This document shows, piece after piece, positions 43,127-51,182 of a DNA stretch of 64,000 nucleotides. Location: contig NZ_CP010802.1 of the NCBI RefSeq assembly GCF_001278055.1, positions 2,767,504 through 2,831,503 of the forward strand. Reading direction: 5' to 3'. This DNA is from Desulfuromonas soudanensis. Lineage in GTDB: Bacteria; Desulfobacterota; Desulfuromonadia; Desulfuromonadales; WTL. Within the stretch, counting starts at the first letter, position 1; the number at the start of each line of letters is the position of its first letter. Under the pieces are notes generated by a model. The model did not search any database. It saw only the letters and a list, made by a program, of their open reading frames with translations, and had not been told where the DNA came from. The position numbers and the translations under genes are program-made.

Positions 43127-43327
43127 ATGGCTGAAGGCACTATCAAGTGGTTCAACGACGCAAAAGGGTTTGGTTTCATCGAGCAGGACAACGGTCCTGA
43201 CGTTTTCGTTCACTTTTCCGAAATCCAGGGCGAAGGATTCAAATCCCTCGCTGAAGGCGATCGCGTTTCCTTTGAAGTGACTCAGGGCCAGAAAGGCCCC
43301 CAGTCCTCCAATGTGCGGAAGATCTAA
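43127..43327 (+). CDS. Cold-shock (CspA-family) RNA-binding protein
   Basis: A 66-residue CSD protein. RNP1 is KGFGFI and RNP2 is VFVHFS; it begins [16 protein letters not shown] and ends PQSSNVRKI. It binds single-stranded RNA or DNA. The frame extends upstream to 43034, but GGAG before 43127 and conservation set the start. The 5' untranslated region includes a hairpin ATCGACA/TGTCGAT (43006-43022) and could act as a thermosensor leader. Confidence 0.95.
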   Translation: MAEGTIKWFNDAKGFGFIEQDNGPDVFVHFSEIQGEGFKSLAEGDRVSFEVTQGQKGPQSSNVRKI

Positions 43328-43353
43328 GTAAGACGATCGCCCCATAGTGAAAC

Positions 43354-43386
43354 AAAAAAAGCCCCGCGCATTTGCGCGGGGCTTTT
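43354..43386 (+). terminator. Intrinsic terminator after the cold-shock gene
   Basis: AAAAAAAGCCCCGCGC paired with GCGCGGGGCTTTTTT around loop ATTT. It also serves as a terminator for the convergent DUF3135 gene. Confidence 0.93.
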
Positions 43387-43412
43387 TTGTACCCGAACCG
43401 GAAGGAAACCCT

Positions 43413-43763
43413 TCAATGTTTCTGCCGTGAAACCGGAAAAGGGATAATCCGCGATTGGGAGCGGCATTGCTGGCGCTCCTCGCAAACGGACCAGGGGTCG
43501 TTGAGCGCCGCGACGAGGCGGTCCACGGACTCCCAGAGCATGTCCATCATCTCAACCATCCGCCCCAGGGGATTTGAATGCAGTGCCAGCCGCGAATCGA
43601 CGACGAACTGCAGCCCCCTGGCCCGTGGCTGGTCCTCGGGGGGGAAATCGGCGATGACGCTTTCGATGAGCTCCCGGGCCAGGACCTCAAAGCGTTCGGG
43701 ATCCTTTGCATAGAGACCGTCCAGTTCCCCCAGCCTGCGGAGGATTTCCTCGTTGGCAGCCAT
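43413..43763 (-). CDS. DUF3135-like protein
   Basis: A 116-residue helical protein of unknown function. The segment DPERFEVLARELIESVIADFP, then ARGLQFVVDSRLALHSNPLGRMVEMMDML resembles DUF3135 proteins. GGGGAGGT precedes ATG 43763. It is the only leftward gene between two terminators. Confidence 0.7.
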   Translation of the reverse strand: MAANEEILRRLGELDGLYAKDPERFEVLARELIESVIADFPPEDQPRARGLQFVVDSRLALHSNPLGRMVEMMDMLWESVDRLVAALNDPWSVCEERQQCRSQSRIIPFPVSRQKH

Positions 43764-43840
43764 GGACACCTCCCCGTCGGCGCAAACGGTTTGCACTTTC
43801 AGTATACCAATTTACCGGAAAAGTCCTCTCCTCCCCCGTC

Positions 43841-43873
43841 AAAAAGGGAGGGGCGGCCCGCTGGACCGCCCCC
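43841..43873 (-). terminator. Terminator after the DUF815 ATPase gene
   Basis: GGGGCGG (43850-43856) paired with CCGCCCC (43866-43872); on the minus strand it is followed by TCCCTTTTT. Confidence 0.8.
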
Positions 43874-43904
43874 GTCAATGCCGTAGTTCGTGCCGGATCC
43901 CGAC

Positions 43905-44798
43905 TCAGGCGCCGGCGCGCTGGAGAAGGGTGCGCCCGACCCAGTTCTTGGTGAACTGGAAGGCGGTGCGGCCGCAGCGCTTGCTCTTGTCGTGGGACCA
44001 CCGGATGGCCTCCTCCTCGAGGGCGCGGCTCCAGGGGAGCTCGACCCCCCGGGCGCGGGCCTCGCGCTCGACGCAGAGGCGGACGGCGTCGATGTAGCGT
44101 TCCTGGCTGAAGACGTGGAAGGCGATCCAGAGCCCGAAGCGGTCGGAGAGGGAGACCTTCTCCTCCATCGCCTCGCTCTGCTGCAGCTCCCCCTTGACGT
44201 ACTTGCCGCCGAGGTTGTCCGTCTCGTATTCGGGGAGGAGGTGGCGACGGTTGGAGGTGACGTAGATGAGGACGTTTTCCGGGGCCGAGTAGACCGAACC
44301 GTCCAGAGCGCTCTTGAGCATCTTGTAACTGAGCTCGCCGACCTCGAAGGTCAGGTCGTCGCAGAGGAGGATGAAGCGGTAGGGCTGGTTTTCCACCGCG
44401 GTGAAAATCTCAGAGAGGTAGATCAGGTCTTCCTTCTCCACCTGGATCACCCGCAGCCCCTCGGGGGCGAAGCGGTTGAGGAGGGCCTTGACCAGGGACG
44501 ACTTGCCGGTACCGCGGGAACCCCAGAGAAGGGCGTTGTTGGCGGGGAGACCGGCGAGAAACTGGCGGGTGTTGCTGATCATCACCTCTTTTTGCTGTTC
44601 GACCCCGAGGAGTTCGTCGAGGGTGGTGGTGTCGGTGACCTTGACCGGTTCCAGATACCCGGAAAAGGAATGGCGACGCCAGTTGGCCGCCGGACAGGAG
44701 CTCCAGTCGACGGGCTTGGCCGCCTTGGGGAGGAGCATTTCGACGGAGCCGAGGACACGTTCGAGTTGGGCGACGACTTCGGGTTTAAGATTGAGCAT
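43905..44798 (-). CDS. DUF815-family AAA+ ATPase
   Basis: A 297-residue ATP-binding protein. Walker A is GSRGTGKSSLVKA (about residue 102), Walker B is FILLCDDLTFE, and sensor 1 is VLIYVTSNRRHLLPE. The DUF815 profile with the trailing SLSDRFGLWIAF is well conserved. The function is unknown. GAGAGGAAA precedes ATG 44798. It is monocistronic. Confidence 0.85.
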   Translation of the reverse strand: MLNLKPEVVAQLERVLGSVEMLLPKAAKPVDWSSCPAANWRRHSFSGYLEPVKVTDTTTLDELLGVEQQKEVMISNTRQFLAGLPANNALLWGSRGTGKSSLVKALLNRFAPEGLRVIQVEKEDLIYLSEIFTAVENQPYRFILLCDDLTFEVGELSYKMLKSALDGSVYSAPENVLIYVTSNRRHLLPEYETDNLGGKYVKGELQQSEAMEEKVSLSDRFGLWIAFHVFSQERYIDAVRLCVEREARARGVELPWSRALEEEAIRWSHDKSKRCGRTAFQFTKNWVGRTLLQRAGA

Positions 44799-44831
44799 GG
44801 GTTTTCCTCTCTGCTGGAATGATAGGGGCAC

Positions 44832-45086
44832 TCCCCCGCGTCCGCAGATGAGGTGGAGTCTTCATCTTCCAGGGGATTCCACCGATGGCCAAAAAGGATG
44901 AACATGAGCTAAAAGCCCGTAAAACAACCGTTAAAACGGCCACCCTGTATACGTCAGTCTCCCTCCCCTGTCAAATCCAAAATCTCTCCGGAGCCCCTTT
45001 TTACTCCACGGCCACAGCCATTTCCAAAGTCGTGGGAATGGTTGTTGCATTAATTAAGTCCAACCCCTACAGGACGAGGTGTTCCG
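44832..45086. other. Divergent promoter region
   Basis: About 255 bases between the ATPase gene and the PhnD-like gene. It contains GGGAAT-N5-TTGC near 45033 with sigma-54-like spacing but a poor -24 box; I do not call it. Confidence 0.35.
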
Positions 45087-46043
45087 ATGAAATCCACCGG
45101 ACTCGGATTGATAACCAGCCGTCTGGCGGTTTTGGTTCTCTTTTTGACGGTGCTCGCCGGTTGCGAGGAAAAGCCGGCCTTCGTCAGCCTCAAGGAGCAG
45201 CACCCCTTGCCGGAACAGGCCGTTCTGCCGGACGATCCGGTTCTCAACATCTGCGTCGGTTCGATGATCACCCCCCAGGAGGGGTACCACTACTACCGTC
45301 AACTTCTTGACCATATCGCCGACCGGATGGGGGTCCGGGTCCGGGCCATCGACCCGGGGAGCTACACGGAAGTCAACCGGATGCTGGCGGAGGGGGAGGT
45401 CGATGCCGCCTTCGTCTGCGGCGGGCCCTATGTGGAGGGACACAAGAGCTTCGGCCTCGAACTGATTGCGGCGCCGCTCATCAACGGCGAGGCAAGCTAT
45501 TATTCCAACCTGATCGTGCCGGCGGACAGTCCGGCCCGCACCCTCGAAGACCTGCGCGGCAAGACCTTCGCCTTCACCGACCCCCTGTCCAACAGCGGCA
45601 TGCTGGTGCCGGCTTCGGAGTTGGACAAGCTCGGCGAGTCCCCCGAAACATTTTTTTCCTCCTTTCTCTATACCTATGCCCACGACCGCTCCATCCAGGC
45701 CGTTGCCGATCAGATGGTCGACGGCGCGGCTGTGGACAGTCTGATCTGGGATTTTCTCCTCGCCAGCCACCCCGAATTAGCCAAAAAAGTCCGGGTGATC
45801 GTCCGCTTCGGCCCCTATGGAACGCCTCCGGTCGTCACCCGCCCCGATCTCGATCCGGCCACCAAGGCCCGCCTCCAGGAGGTTCTGCTCAATACCCACC
45901 TCCATCGGCAGGGGAAGGCAATTCTCCAGGGGATGCACATCGAGCGGTTCGTGGCCATCGAGGACTTCCGCTACGATTCCATCCGCGAGCTGCACCAACG
46001 CTTCCACCGCAAGGCGCCCTCTCTCAGGGAGAACCGGCCGTGA
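45087..46043 (+). CDS. PhnD-like periplasmic binding lipoprotein
   Basis: A 318-residue lipoprotein (LVLFLTVLAGCEEKP) of the phosphate/phosphite/phosphonate-binding family. Motifs are NICVGSMITPQEGYHYYRQLLDHIADRMGVRV, GEVDAAFVCGGPYV, LEDLRGKTFAFTDPLSNSGMLVP and VDGAAVDSLIWDFL. No permease or ATPase follows, but a histidine kinase does, its ATG overlapping the stop by one base. It therefore probably acts as a sensor input rather than for transport. The ligand is unknown. Confidence 0.85.
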   Translation: MKSTGLGLITSRLAVLVLFLTVLAGCEEKPAFVSLKEQHPLPEQAVLPDDPVLNICVGSMITPQEGYHYYRQLLDHIADRMGVRVRAIDPGSYTEVNRMLAEGEVDAAFVCGGPYVEGHKSFGLELIAAPLINGEASYYSNLIVPADSPARTLEDLRGKTFAFTDPLSNSGMLVPASELDKLGESPETFFSSFLYTYAHDRSIQAVADQMVDGAAVDSLIWDFLLASHPELAKKVRVIVRFGPYGTPPVVTRPDLDPATKARLQEVLLNTHLHRQGKAILQGMHIERFVAIEDFRYDSIRELHQRFHRKAPSLRENRP

Positions 46044-47893
46044 TGCGATCCACTCTCCGCCGCAAAATCCTTCTGGTTCTGGTCACCCTCATGGTGATCT
46101 TCGGGGCCACCGTGGCGATCTCCATTCAGCTCTCCGTCGCCTTTAGTCTCCGCCGGGAGCTGGAAAAACGCGGCATATCCATCGCAAAACATCTCGCCCA
46201 GCAGAGCATCAACAGCGTTCTCGCCCGCGACCGGCTGGCGCTGCGGATTGCGGCGGCCAACCAGAAGAAGATTGAAGAGGATATCGTCTACATCTATTTC
46301 GAAGGGATCAGCCCCGGGGAGATTCTCGGTCATTCCTTTGGCGACACCTTCCCTTCCGCTCTCATGGAAACCCGCCGTCTCCCCCCGGGACAAACCCATG
46401 GCATCCGCCGAATCCTCACCGAATTCGGTACGGTCTACGACATAGCCGCCCCCATCGCCCATGGCGGGCTCGGTGAAGTTCACCTCGGCCTCTCGGCCTC
46501 CTCCGTCGAAAACAGCGCCAGCGAGATTGCCAGGGAGATCCTGGTGATCACCCTGCTGGTCACCGGAGCCGGCATACTCCTGGCCATACCCCTTTCGGCC
46601 GCCATCGCCGGCCCCATCCGGCGCCTGACCGATATCGCCGAAGCGGTGGCCGAGGGCGATCTCGATCAGCAGATTCCCCCCGGCGGACGGGACGAAATCG
46701 GGCAGCTGAGCCGGTCCTTCAGCCACATGCTTCAGGAGTTGCGCAAGAGCCGGGAAAACCTCCTGGCCGGCTACCGGGACCTGGCGGCGGAGGTGCAGAG
46801 GCGCCAGCTGGCCGAAAATCAACTGGCGACCCAGCTGAATTTTCTCAGCACCCTGATGGACGAACTCCCCAGCCCGGTCTTTTTCAAGGACACCGCCGGA
46901 CGATTTCTCGGCTGCAACCGCGCCTTTGAAGACTTTCTCGGCCGCAGCAGGGATGAGATCATCGGGAGAACGACCTTCGACCTGGTACCGGAGGAGGAAG
47001 CCCGGATACATGCAAAGCAGGACAGCGGAGTCTTCGCCTCGCAGAAGGGGTGCAGCTACGAGGAGCAGTTCACCAGCACAGACGGCGCCGTGCGCAAGGT
47101 CTTGTTCCACAAAGCGACCTTCAACGACGAACGGGGAGAGCTGGCCGGACTGGTGGGGATCCTCGTCGACATAACCGCCGAGCGGGAAATTGCCGCCCTG
47201 CGCCGGGAATTCGTCTCCACCGCCGCCCATGAGTTTCAAACGCCCCTGGCCGCCATCCTCGGCTTCAGCGAACTCCTGAGCGACTCGGCAAACCTGACGG
47301 AAGAACTCCGTTGCGAATACCTCGCCATTGTTCAGGAAAGGGCCGAATTCCTCTCGCGACAGGTGGACAAGCTCCTCAATGTCAGCCGGCTGGAAAACGG
47401 CGGGACCCTCCCCCTGACCCTCGGGCCCTGCCCCATGGATCAGCTCATTCTTCAATCCCTGCGCAGCCATCAGCAAACGGTACGGACTCATCGTTTCGAA
47501 TGGTCCCTCCCCTCCCCCTGCCCCCCGGTGACAGGCGACAGGGATCGCATCACCCAGGTCCTCGACAACCTGTTGGGCAACGCCGTCAAATATACACCGA
47601 AGGGGGGGACGATCCGCGTCGCCGCCGCCTTCACAGCACAGGCCCTGGAGGTCTGCATCGCCGATGAAGGGCCCGGACTGGCCCCGGAACATCTGGAACG
47701 CATTTTTGAAAAATTCTATCGCGTGACAAATCATGACGCGGCGCCATCGGGGACAGGACTCGGACTCTACCTCTGCCGCGCCATCATCGAAGCCCACGGC
47801 GGCACGATCGTCGCCGAAAGCACCCTCAACCAGGGAACCCGTCTCTCCTTCTCCCTGCCGCTGATCCCTTCCCTGCAAAACCCCTCTCCTTAA
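46043..47893 (+). CDS. Sensor histidine kinase (HAMP-PAS-HisKA-HATPase)
   Basis: A 616-residue kinase. Order: N-terminal membrane helix; periplasmic domain with double cysteine-free fold to about residue 165; second helix; HAMP (PIRRLTDIAEAVAEGDLDQQI); a coiled coil; PAS (LMDELPSPVFFKDTAGRFLGCN); the H-box AAHEFQTPLAAILGFSELL (about residue 393); and HATPase with DNLLGNAVKYTPKGG and GTGLGLYLCR. It is co-translated with the PhnD-like lipoprotein. No response regulator is encoded nearby, so its partner is elsewhere. GTG 46040 is an alternative start. Confidence 0.9.
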   Translation: MRSTLRRKILLVLVTLMVIFGATVAISIQLSVAFSLRRELEKRGISIAKHLAQQSINSVLARDRLALRIAAANQKKIEEDIVYIYFEGISPGEILGHSFGDTFPSALMETRRLPPGQTHGIRRILTEFGTVYDIAAPIAHGGLGEVHLGLSASSVENSASEIAREILVITLLVTGAGILLAIPLSAAIAGPIRRLTDIAEAVAEGDLDQQIPPGGRDEIGQLSRSFSHMLQELRKSRENLLAGYRDLAAEVQRRQLAENQLATQLNFLSTLMDELPSPVFFKDTAGRFLGCNRAFEDFLGRSRDEIIGRTTFDLVPEEEARIHAKQDSGVFASQKGCSYEEQFTSTDGAVRKVLFHKATFNDERGELAGLVGILVDITAEREIAALRREFVSTAAHEFQTPLAAILGFSELLSDSANLTEELRCEYLAIVQERAEFLSRQVDKLLNVSRLENGGTLPLTLGPCPMDQLILQSLRSHQQTVRTHRFEWSLPSPCPPVTGDRDRITQVLDNLLGNAVKYTPKGGTIRVAAAFTAQALEVCIADEGPGLAPEHLERIFEKFYRVTNHDAAPSGTGLGLYLCRAIIEAHGGTIVAESTLNQGTRLSFSLPLIPSLQNPSP

Positions 47894-48070
47894 AGCATGG
47901 TCCGTTCAGGTTCCCGGCCAACAGGGGACGGAAGGGGAGATCGGCAGGCCAACCGATCTCCTGGATTCCGGCGCCCTTGCGGGGATTGCAACTCCCGGGA
48001 AAAGTGCGAGACTGTATAAGAGCTTGAAAGAACTCACTGCCGGCAGCCCGCAAAGCGAACGGATTCCGCC

Positions 48071-49045
48071 ATGTCCCCTCGTTCCCTCATTCTCTTCCCG
48101 GCTCCGGTCGCCCTGGCAGCCCTCCTCCTCTGCGCCTGCGGCGAGCCAGAGCCGATCACCTACCAGGGGTATGCCGAAGGGGAATACCTCTACGTCTCCT
48201 CCCCCCTCGGCGGGGAGCTCGAGACCCTTGGCGTTTCCCGCGGCGAAACGGTGGTTCCCGGGGCCCCCCTCTTCACCCTGGAGAGGGGGCAGGAATCGGC
48301 GGCGATGGAGGAGGCGGCCCTGAACCTGCGTCAGGCGGAAAATCGCCTGGCCGATCTCGCCAAGGGCGACCGCCCCAGCGAGCTGGCCGCCCTCGAGGCC
48401 CGCCTCGACAGGGCCCGCACCGCTTCCCAGCTGGCCCGCAAGGAATGGGAAAGGAGGCGACGCCTCTTCGCCGAAAAGACGATCTCCGCCGAGGACCTCG
48501 ATCAGGCCGTAGCGGCCAGGGAGCAGAGCGCCGCGGCGGTGGACGAACTGAGGGCCGAGCTGACAACAGCCCGTCTCGGCGGCCGCAGCGACGTCCTTGA
48601 TGCCGCCCGGGCGGAGGTCGGCGCGGCGCGGCAGCGCCTGGCCCAGGCCCGCTGGCGCTTCGAGCAGAAACGCCAGGACGCTCCCCAGGGGGGAGCCGTC
48701 TTCGATACCCTCTACGTCGCCGGTGAGTTCGTCCCGGCGGGGTATCCGGTGGTCAGTCTTCTGCCGCCGCAAAACATCCTGCTGCGCTTCTTCGTCCCCG
48801 AAAACGTCGTCGGCACCCTCAGTCTCGGCCAGAGCCTGTCAGTCTCCTTCGACGGCGCCGAAGGAAGTTATCCCGCCCGCATCAACTACATCTCCCCCCA
48901 GGCCGAATACACCCCCCCGGTGATCTACAGCCGGCAATCCCGCGCCAAGCTCGTCTATCTGATCGAGGCCCGTCCCGACCCCGAAGACGCCGCAGACTTT
49001 CACCCCGGACAACCCCTCGATGTCCGCCTGGAGGCCGCTCCATGA
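48071..49045 (+). CDS. HlyD/YbhG-like periplasmic adaptor, ABC exporter
   Basis: A 324-residue lipoprotein-type adaptor (LLLCACGEPEPITYQGYAEGEYLYVSSPLGGELETLGV). A long helical hairpin (about residues 75-190) follows, then the barrel domain with GEFVPAGYPVVSLLPPQNILLRFFV. The layout matches YbhG-type adaptors of ABC-2 exporters. Its stop overlaps the start of the ATPase gene (ATGA). The substrate is unknown; it needs an outer-membrane factor not encoded here. Confidence 0.85.
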   Translation: MSPRSLILFPAPVALAALLLCACGEPEPITYQGYAEGEYLYVSSPLGGELETLGVSRGETVVPGAPLFTLERGQESAAMEEAALNLRQAENRLADLAKGDRPSELAALEARLDRARTASQLARKEWERRRRLFAEKTISAEDLDQAVAAREQSAAAVDELRAELTTARLGGRSDVLDAARAEVGAARQRLAQARWRFEQKRQDAPQGGAVFDTLYVAGEFVPAGYPVVSLLPPQNILLRFFVPENVVGTLSLGQSLSVSFDGAEGSYPARINYISPQAEYTPPVIYSRQSRAKLVYLIEARPDPEDAADFHPGQPLDVRLEAAP

Positions 49046-49965
49046 GCGAGTCGCCCCCGGTCATCGACGTTTACGACCTGAGCAAATCCTTCTCCGGCAA
49101 GGTGGTGGTCAACCGTCTCTCCCTGCGGGTCGAAGGCGGCGAGATCTTCGGGTTTCTCGGCCCCAACGGCAGCGGCAAGACGACTTTCATCCGCATGCTC
49201 TGCGGCCTGCTGCGCCCCGACGGCGGACGCGGCGTCTGCCTCGGTCACGATCTCCTGAAGGATGCGGAGGCGATCAGGCCGCAGATCGGCTACATGGCGC
49301 AGCACTTCAGCCTCTACGAGGACCTGAGCGTCGGCGAGAACCTCGACTTCATGGCGCGGATCTACGGCGTGGAGGACCGGCGCCGGGCCATCGCCGAAAT
49401 CGTCGAGCGCATGAAGCTCGGCCCCTTTGCCGGCCAGCTTGCCGGAACCCTCTCCGGCGGCTGGCAGCAGCGCCTGGCCCTCGCCTGCTGCCTGCTGCAC
49501 AAGCCCCGGCTCCTCCTCCTCGACGAACCGACCGCCGGGGTCGACCCCAAGGCGCGCCGCGACTTCTGGGACGACATCTACGCCCTCTCCGCCGAAGGAA
49601 TCACCACGTTGATCAGTACCCACTATATGGACGAGGCCGAACGCTGTCATCGCCTCGCCTACCTCGCCTACGGCGACCTCCTCGCCTCGGGGAGCGCCGT
49701 TGAGCTCGTAGCCGCAGCGGGACTGACCACCTGGGAGGTCGCCGGCAAAGACCTGCACCCCCTCGGCCAGAGACTCAGGCTCCTCCCCGGGGTCGACCAG
49801 GTGGTCCCCTTCGGCAACACCCTCCACGTCAGCGGCCGCAACCGCCGGGCCCTCGAGGCGAGTCTGCGCTCTGCCAGGGACGACGAAAACTATTCCTGGA
49901 CAGAGACGGAGACGGGGCTCGAGGAGGTCTTCATCAGCCTGATGCAGCACCGGGAAGGAGACTGA
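49042..49965 (+). CDS. ABC exporter ATPase
   Basis: A 307-residue ABC ATPase of the ABC-2/DrrA type. Walker A is GPNGSGKTTFIRML, the Q-loop is GYMAQHFSLYEDLSV, the signature is LSGGWQQRLALACCLL, Walker B is LLLLDEPTAGVDP, and the switch is STHYMDEAERC. It energises the permease encoded next (one base apart). Confidence 0.93.
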   Translation: MSESPPVIDVYDLSKSFSGKVVVNRLSLRVEGGEIFGFLGPNGSGKTTFIRMLCGLLRPDGGRGVCLGHDLLKDAEAIRPQIGYMAQHFSLYEDLSVGENLDFMARIYGVEDRRRAIAEIVERMKLGPFAGQLAGTLSGGWQQRLALACCLLHKPRLLLLDEPTAGVDPKARRDFWDDIYALSAEGITTLISTHYMDEAERCHRLAYLAYGDLLASGSAVELVAAAGLTTWEVAGKDLHPLGQRLRLLPGVDQVVPFGNTLHVSGRNRRALEASLRSARDDENYSWTETETGLEEVFISLMQHREGD

Positions 49966-49966
49966 G

Positions 49967-51109
49967 ATGGCCTTGCGGCGGGGCTTTTCCCTGCGCCGTT
50001 TTGCGGCGATGGTCGGCAAGGAGTTCGTGCAGATGCGGCGCGACAGGGTGACTTTCGCCATGATGCTGGGAATCCCGATCCTGCAGATGATCCTCTTCGG
50101 TTACGCCATCAACTCGGACCCGCGACACCTCCCCACCGCGTTGCGCTGTGCCGACCAGGGGATCTTCTCCCGGACCCTCGTCGCCGCCCTGCAGAACAGC
50201 GACTATTTCCGCATCGTCCGCGACACCGGCAGCGAGGCCGAGGCGCAGCGCCTCATCGAACGGGGAGAGGTGCAGTTCGTCCTCAGCATCCCCGAACAGT
50301 TCTCCCGAAGGCTTTTGCGCGGCGAGCGCCCGGCGCTCCTGCTGAGCGCCGACGCCACCGACCCCGCCGCCACCAGCGGCGCCCTGGCGGCCTTCCGCCT
50401 CCTCGCCGAAGGAGCCCTGGACCGGGACCTCGGCGGCTCCCTGCAGCACCTGCGCCGCGGCGCCCCTCCCCTGGAGGTCATCGTCCACCCGCGCTACAAC
50501 CCCGAAGGGATCACCCGTTACAACATCGTCCCCGGACTCATGGGGGTGGTTCTGACCATGACCCTGGTGATCATCACCGCCCTGGCCATGACCCGGGAGC
50601 GGGAGCGCGGCACCATGGAGAACCTCCTCTCCACCCCGGTGCGCCCCCTGGAGGTGATGCTCGGCAAAATCGTCCCCTACATCATCGTCGGCTATCTGCA
50701 GATGACCTTCATCCTCCTGGCCGCAGGCTTTCTCTTCCGCGTACCGCTCCTGGGCAGCCTCACTCTCCTCTTTGCCGTCTCCTTCCTCTTCATCGCCGCC
50801 AATCTCGGCGTCGGCCTCACCTTCTCCACCCTGGCCCGCAACCAGCTGCAGGCGGTGCAGATGGCCTTCTTCTTTTTTCTCCCTTCGATCCTCCTCTCCG
50901 GCTTCATGTTCCCCTTCCGCGGCATGCCCCTCTGGGCCCAGCGCCTCGGCGAGGCCCTCCCCCTCACCCACTACCTGCGCATCGTCCGCGGCATCCTCCT
51001 CAAGGGGAACGGGATCGACGAGATCCTCCCCAACCTCTGGCCGATGGCCCTGTTTCTTGCCCTGGCCCTCGTCATCGGAATAAAGCGCTTCCGCCGCACC
51101 CTTGACTGA
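49967..51109 (+). CDS. ABC-2 type exporter permease
   Basis: A 380-residue membrane protein. It has one N-terminal helix (VTFAMMLGIPILQMILFGYAIN), a large periplasmic domain, then about five helices ending HYLRIVRGILLKGNG. The motif ERERGTMENLLSTPVRPLEVMLGKIVPYI is typical of YbhS/YbhR and DrrB-like permeases. Only one permease is present where E. coli YbhFSR has two, so it probably homodimerises. Confidence 0.9.
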   Translation: MALRRGFSLRRFAAMVGKEFVQMRRDRVTFAMMLGIPILQMILFGYAINSDPRHLPTALRCADQGIFSRTLVAALQNSDYFRIVRDTGSEAEAQRLIERGEVQFVLSIPEQFSRRLLRGERPALLLSADATDPAATSGALAAFRLLAEGALDRDLGGSLQHLRRGAPPLEVIVHPRYNPEGITRYNIVPGLMGVVLTMTLVIITALAMTRERERGTMENLLSTPVRPLEVMLGKIVPYIIVGYLQMTFILLAAGFLFRVPLLGSLTLLFAVSFLFIAANLGVGLTFSTLARNQLQAVQMAFFFFLPSILLSGFMFPFRGMPLWAQRLGEALPLTHYLRIVRGILLKGNGIDEILPNLWPMALFLALALVIGIKRFRRTLD

Positions 51110-51135
51110 TCCGGGAAGAACAGGAATCGGATACG

Positions 51136-51165
51136 AAAAAGGCGGCCTTGAGGCCGCCTTTTTTT
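51136..51165. terminator. Bidirectional intrinsic terminator
   Basis: AAAAAGGCGGCC with GGCCGCCTTTTT around loop TTGA. It separates the convergent ABC exporter and RND genes and has U-tracts in both directions. Confidence 0.92.
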
Positions 51166-51182
51166 CCTTCACCGAACAGAAT

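Noticed and set aside
45033-45050. Sigma-54-like GGGAAT-N5-TTGC before the PhnD-like gene
   Set aside because: The spacing fits but the -24 box departs from TGGCAC at several positions.
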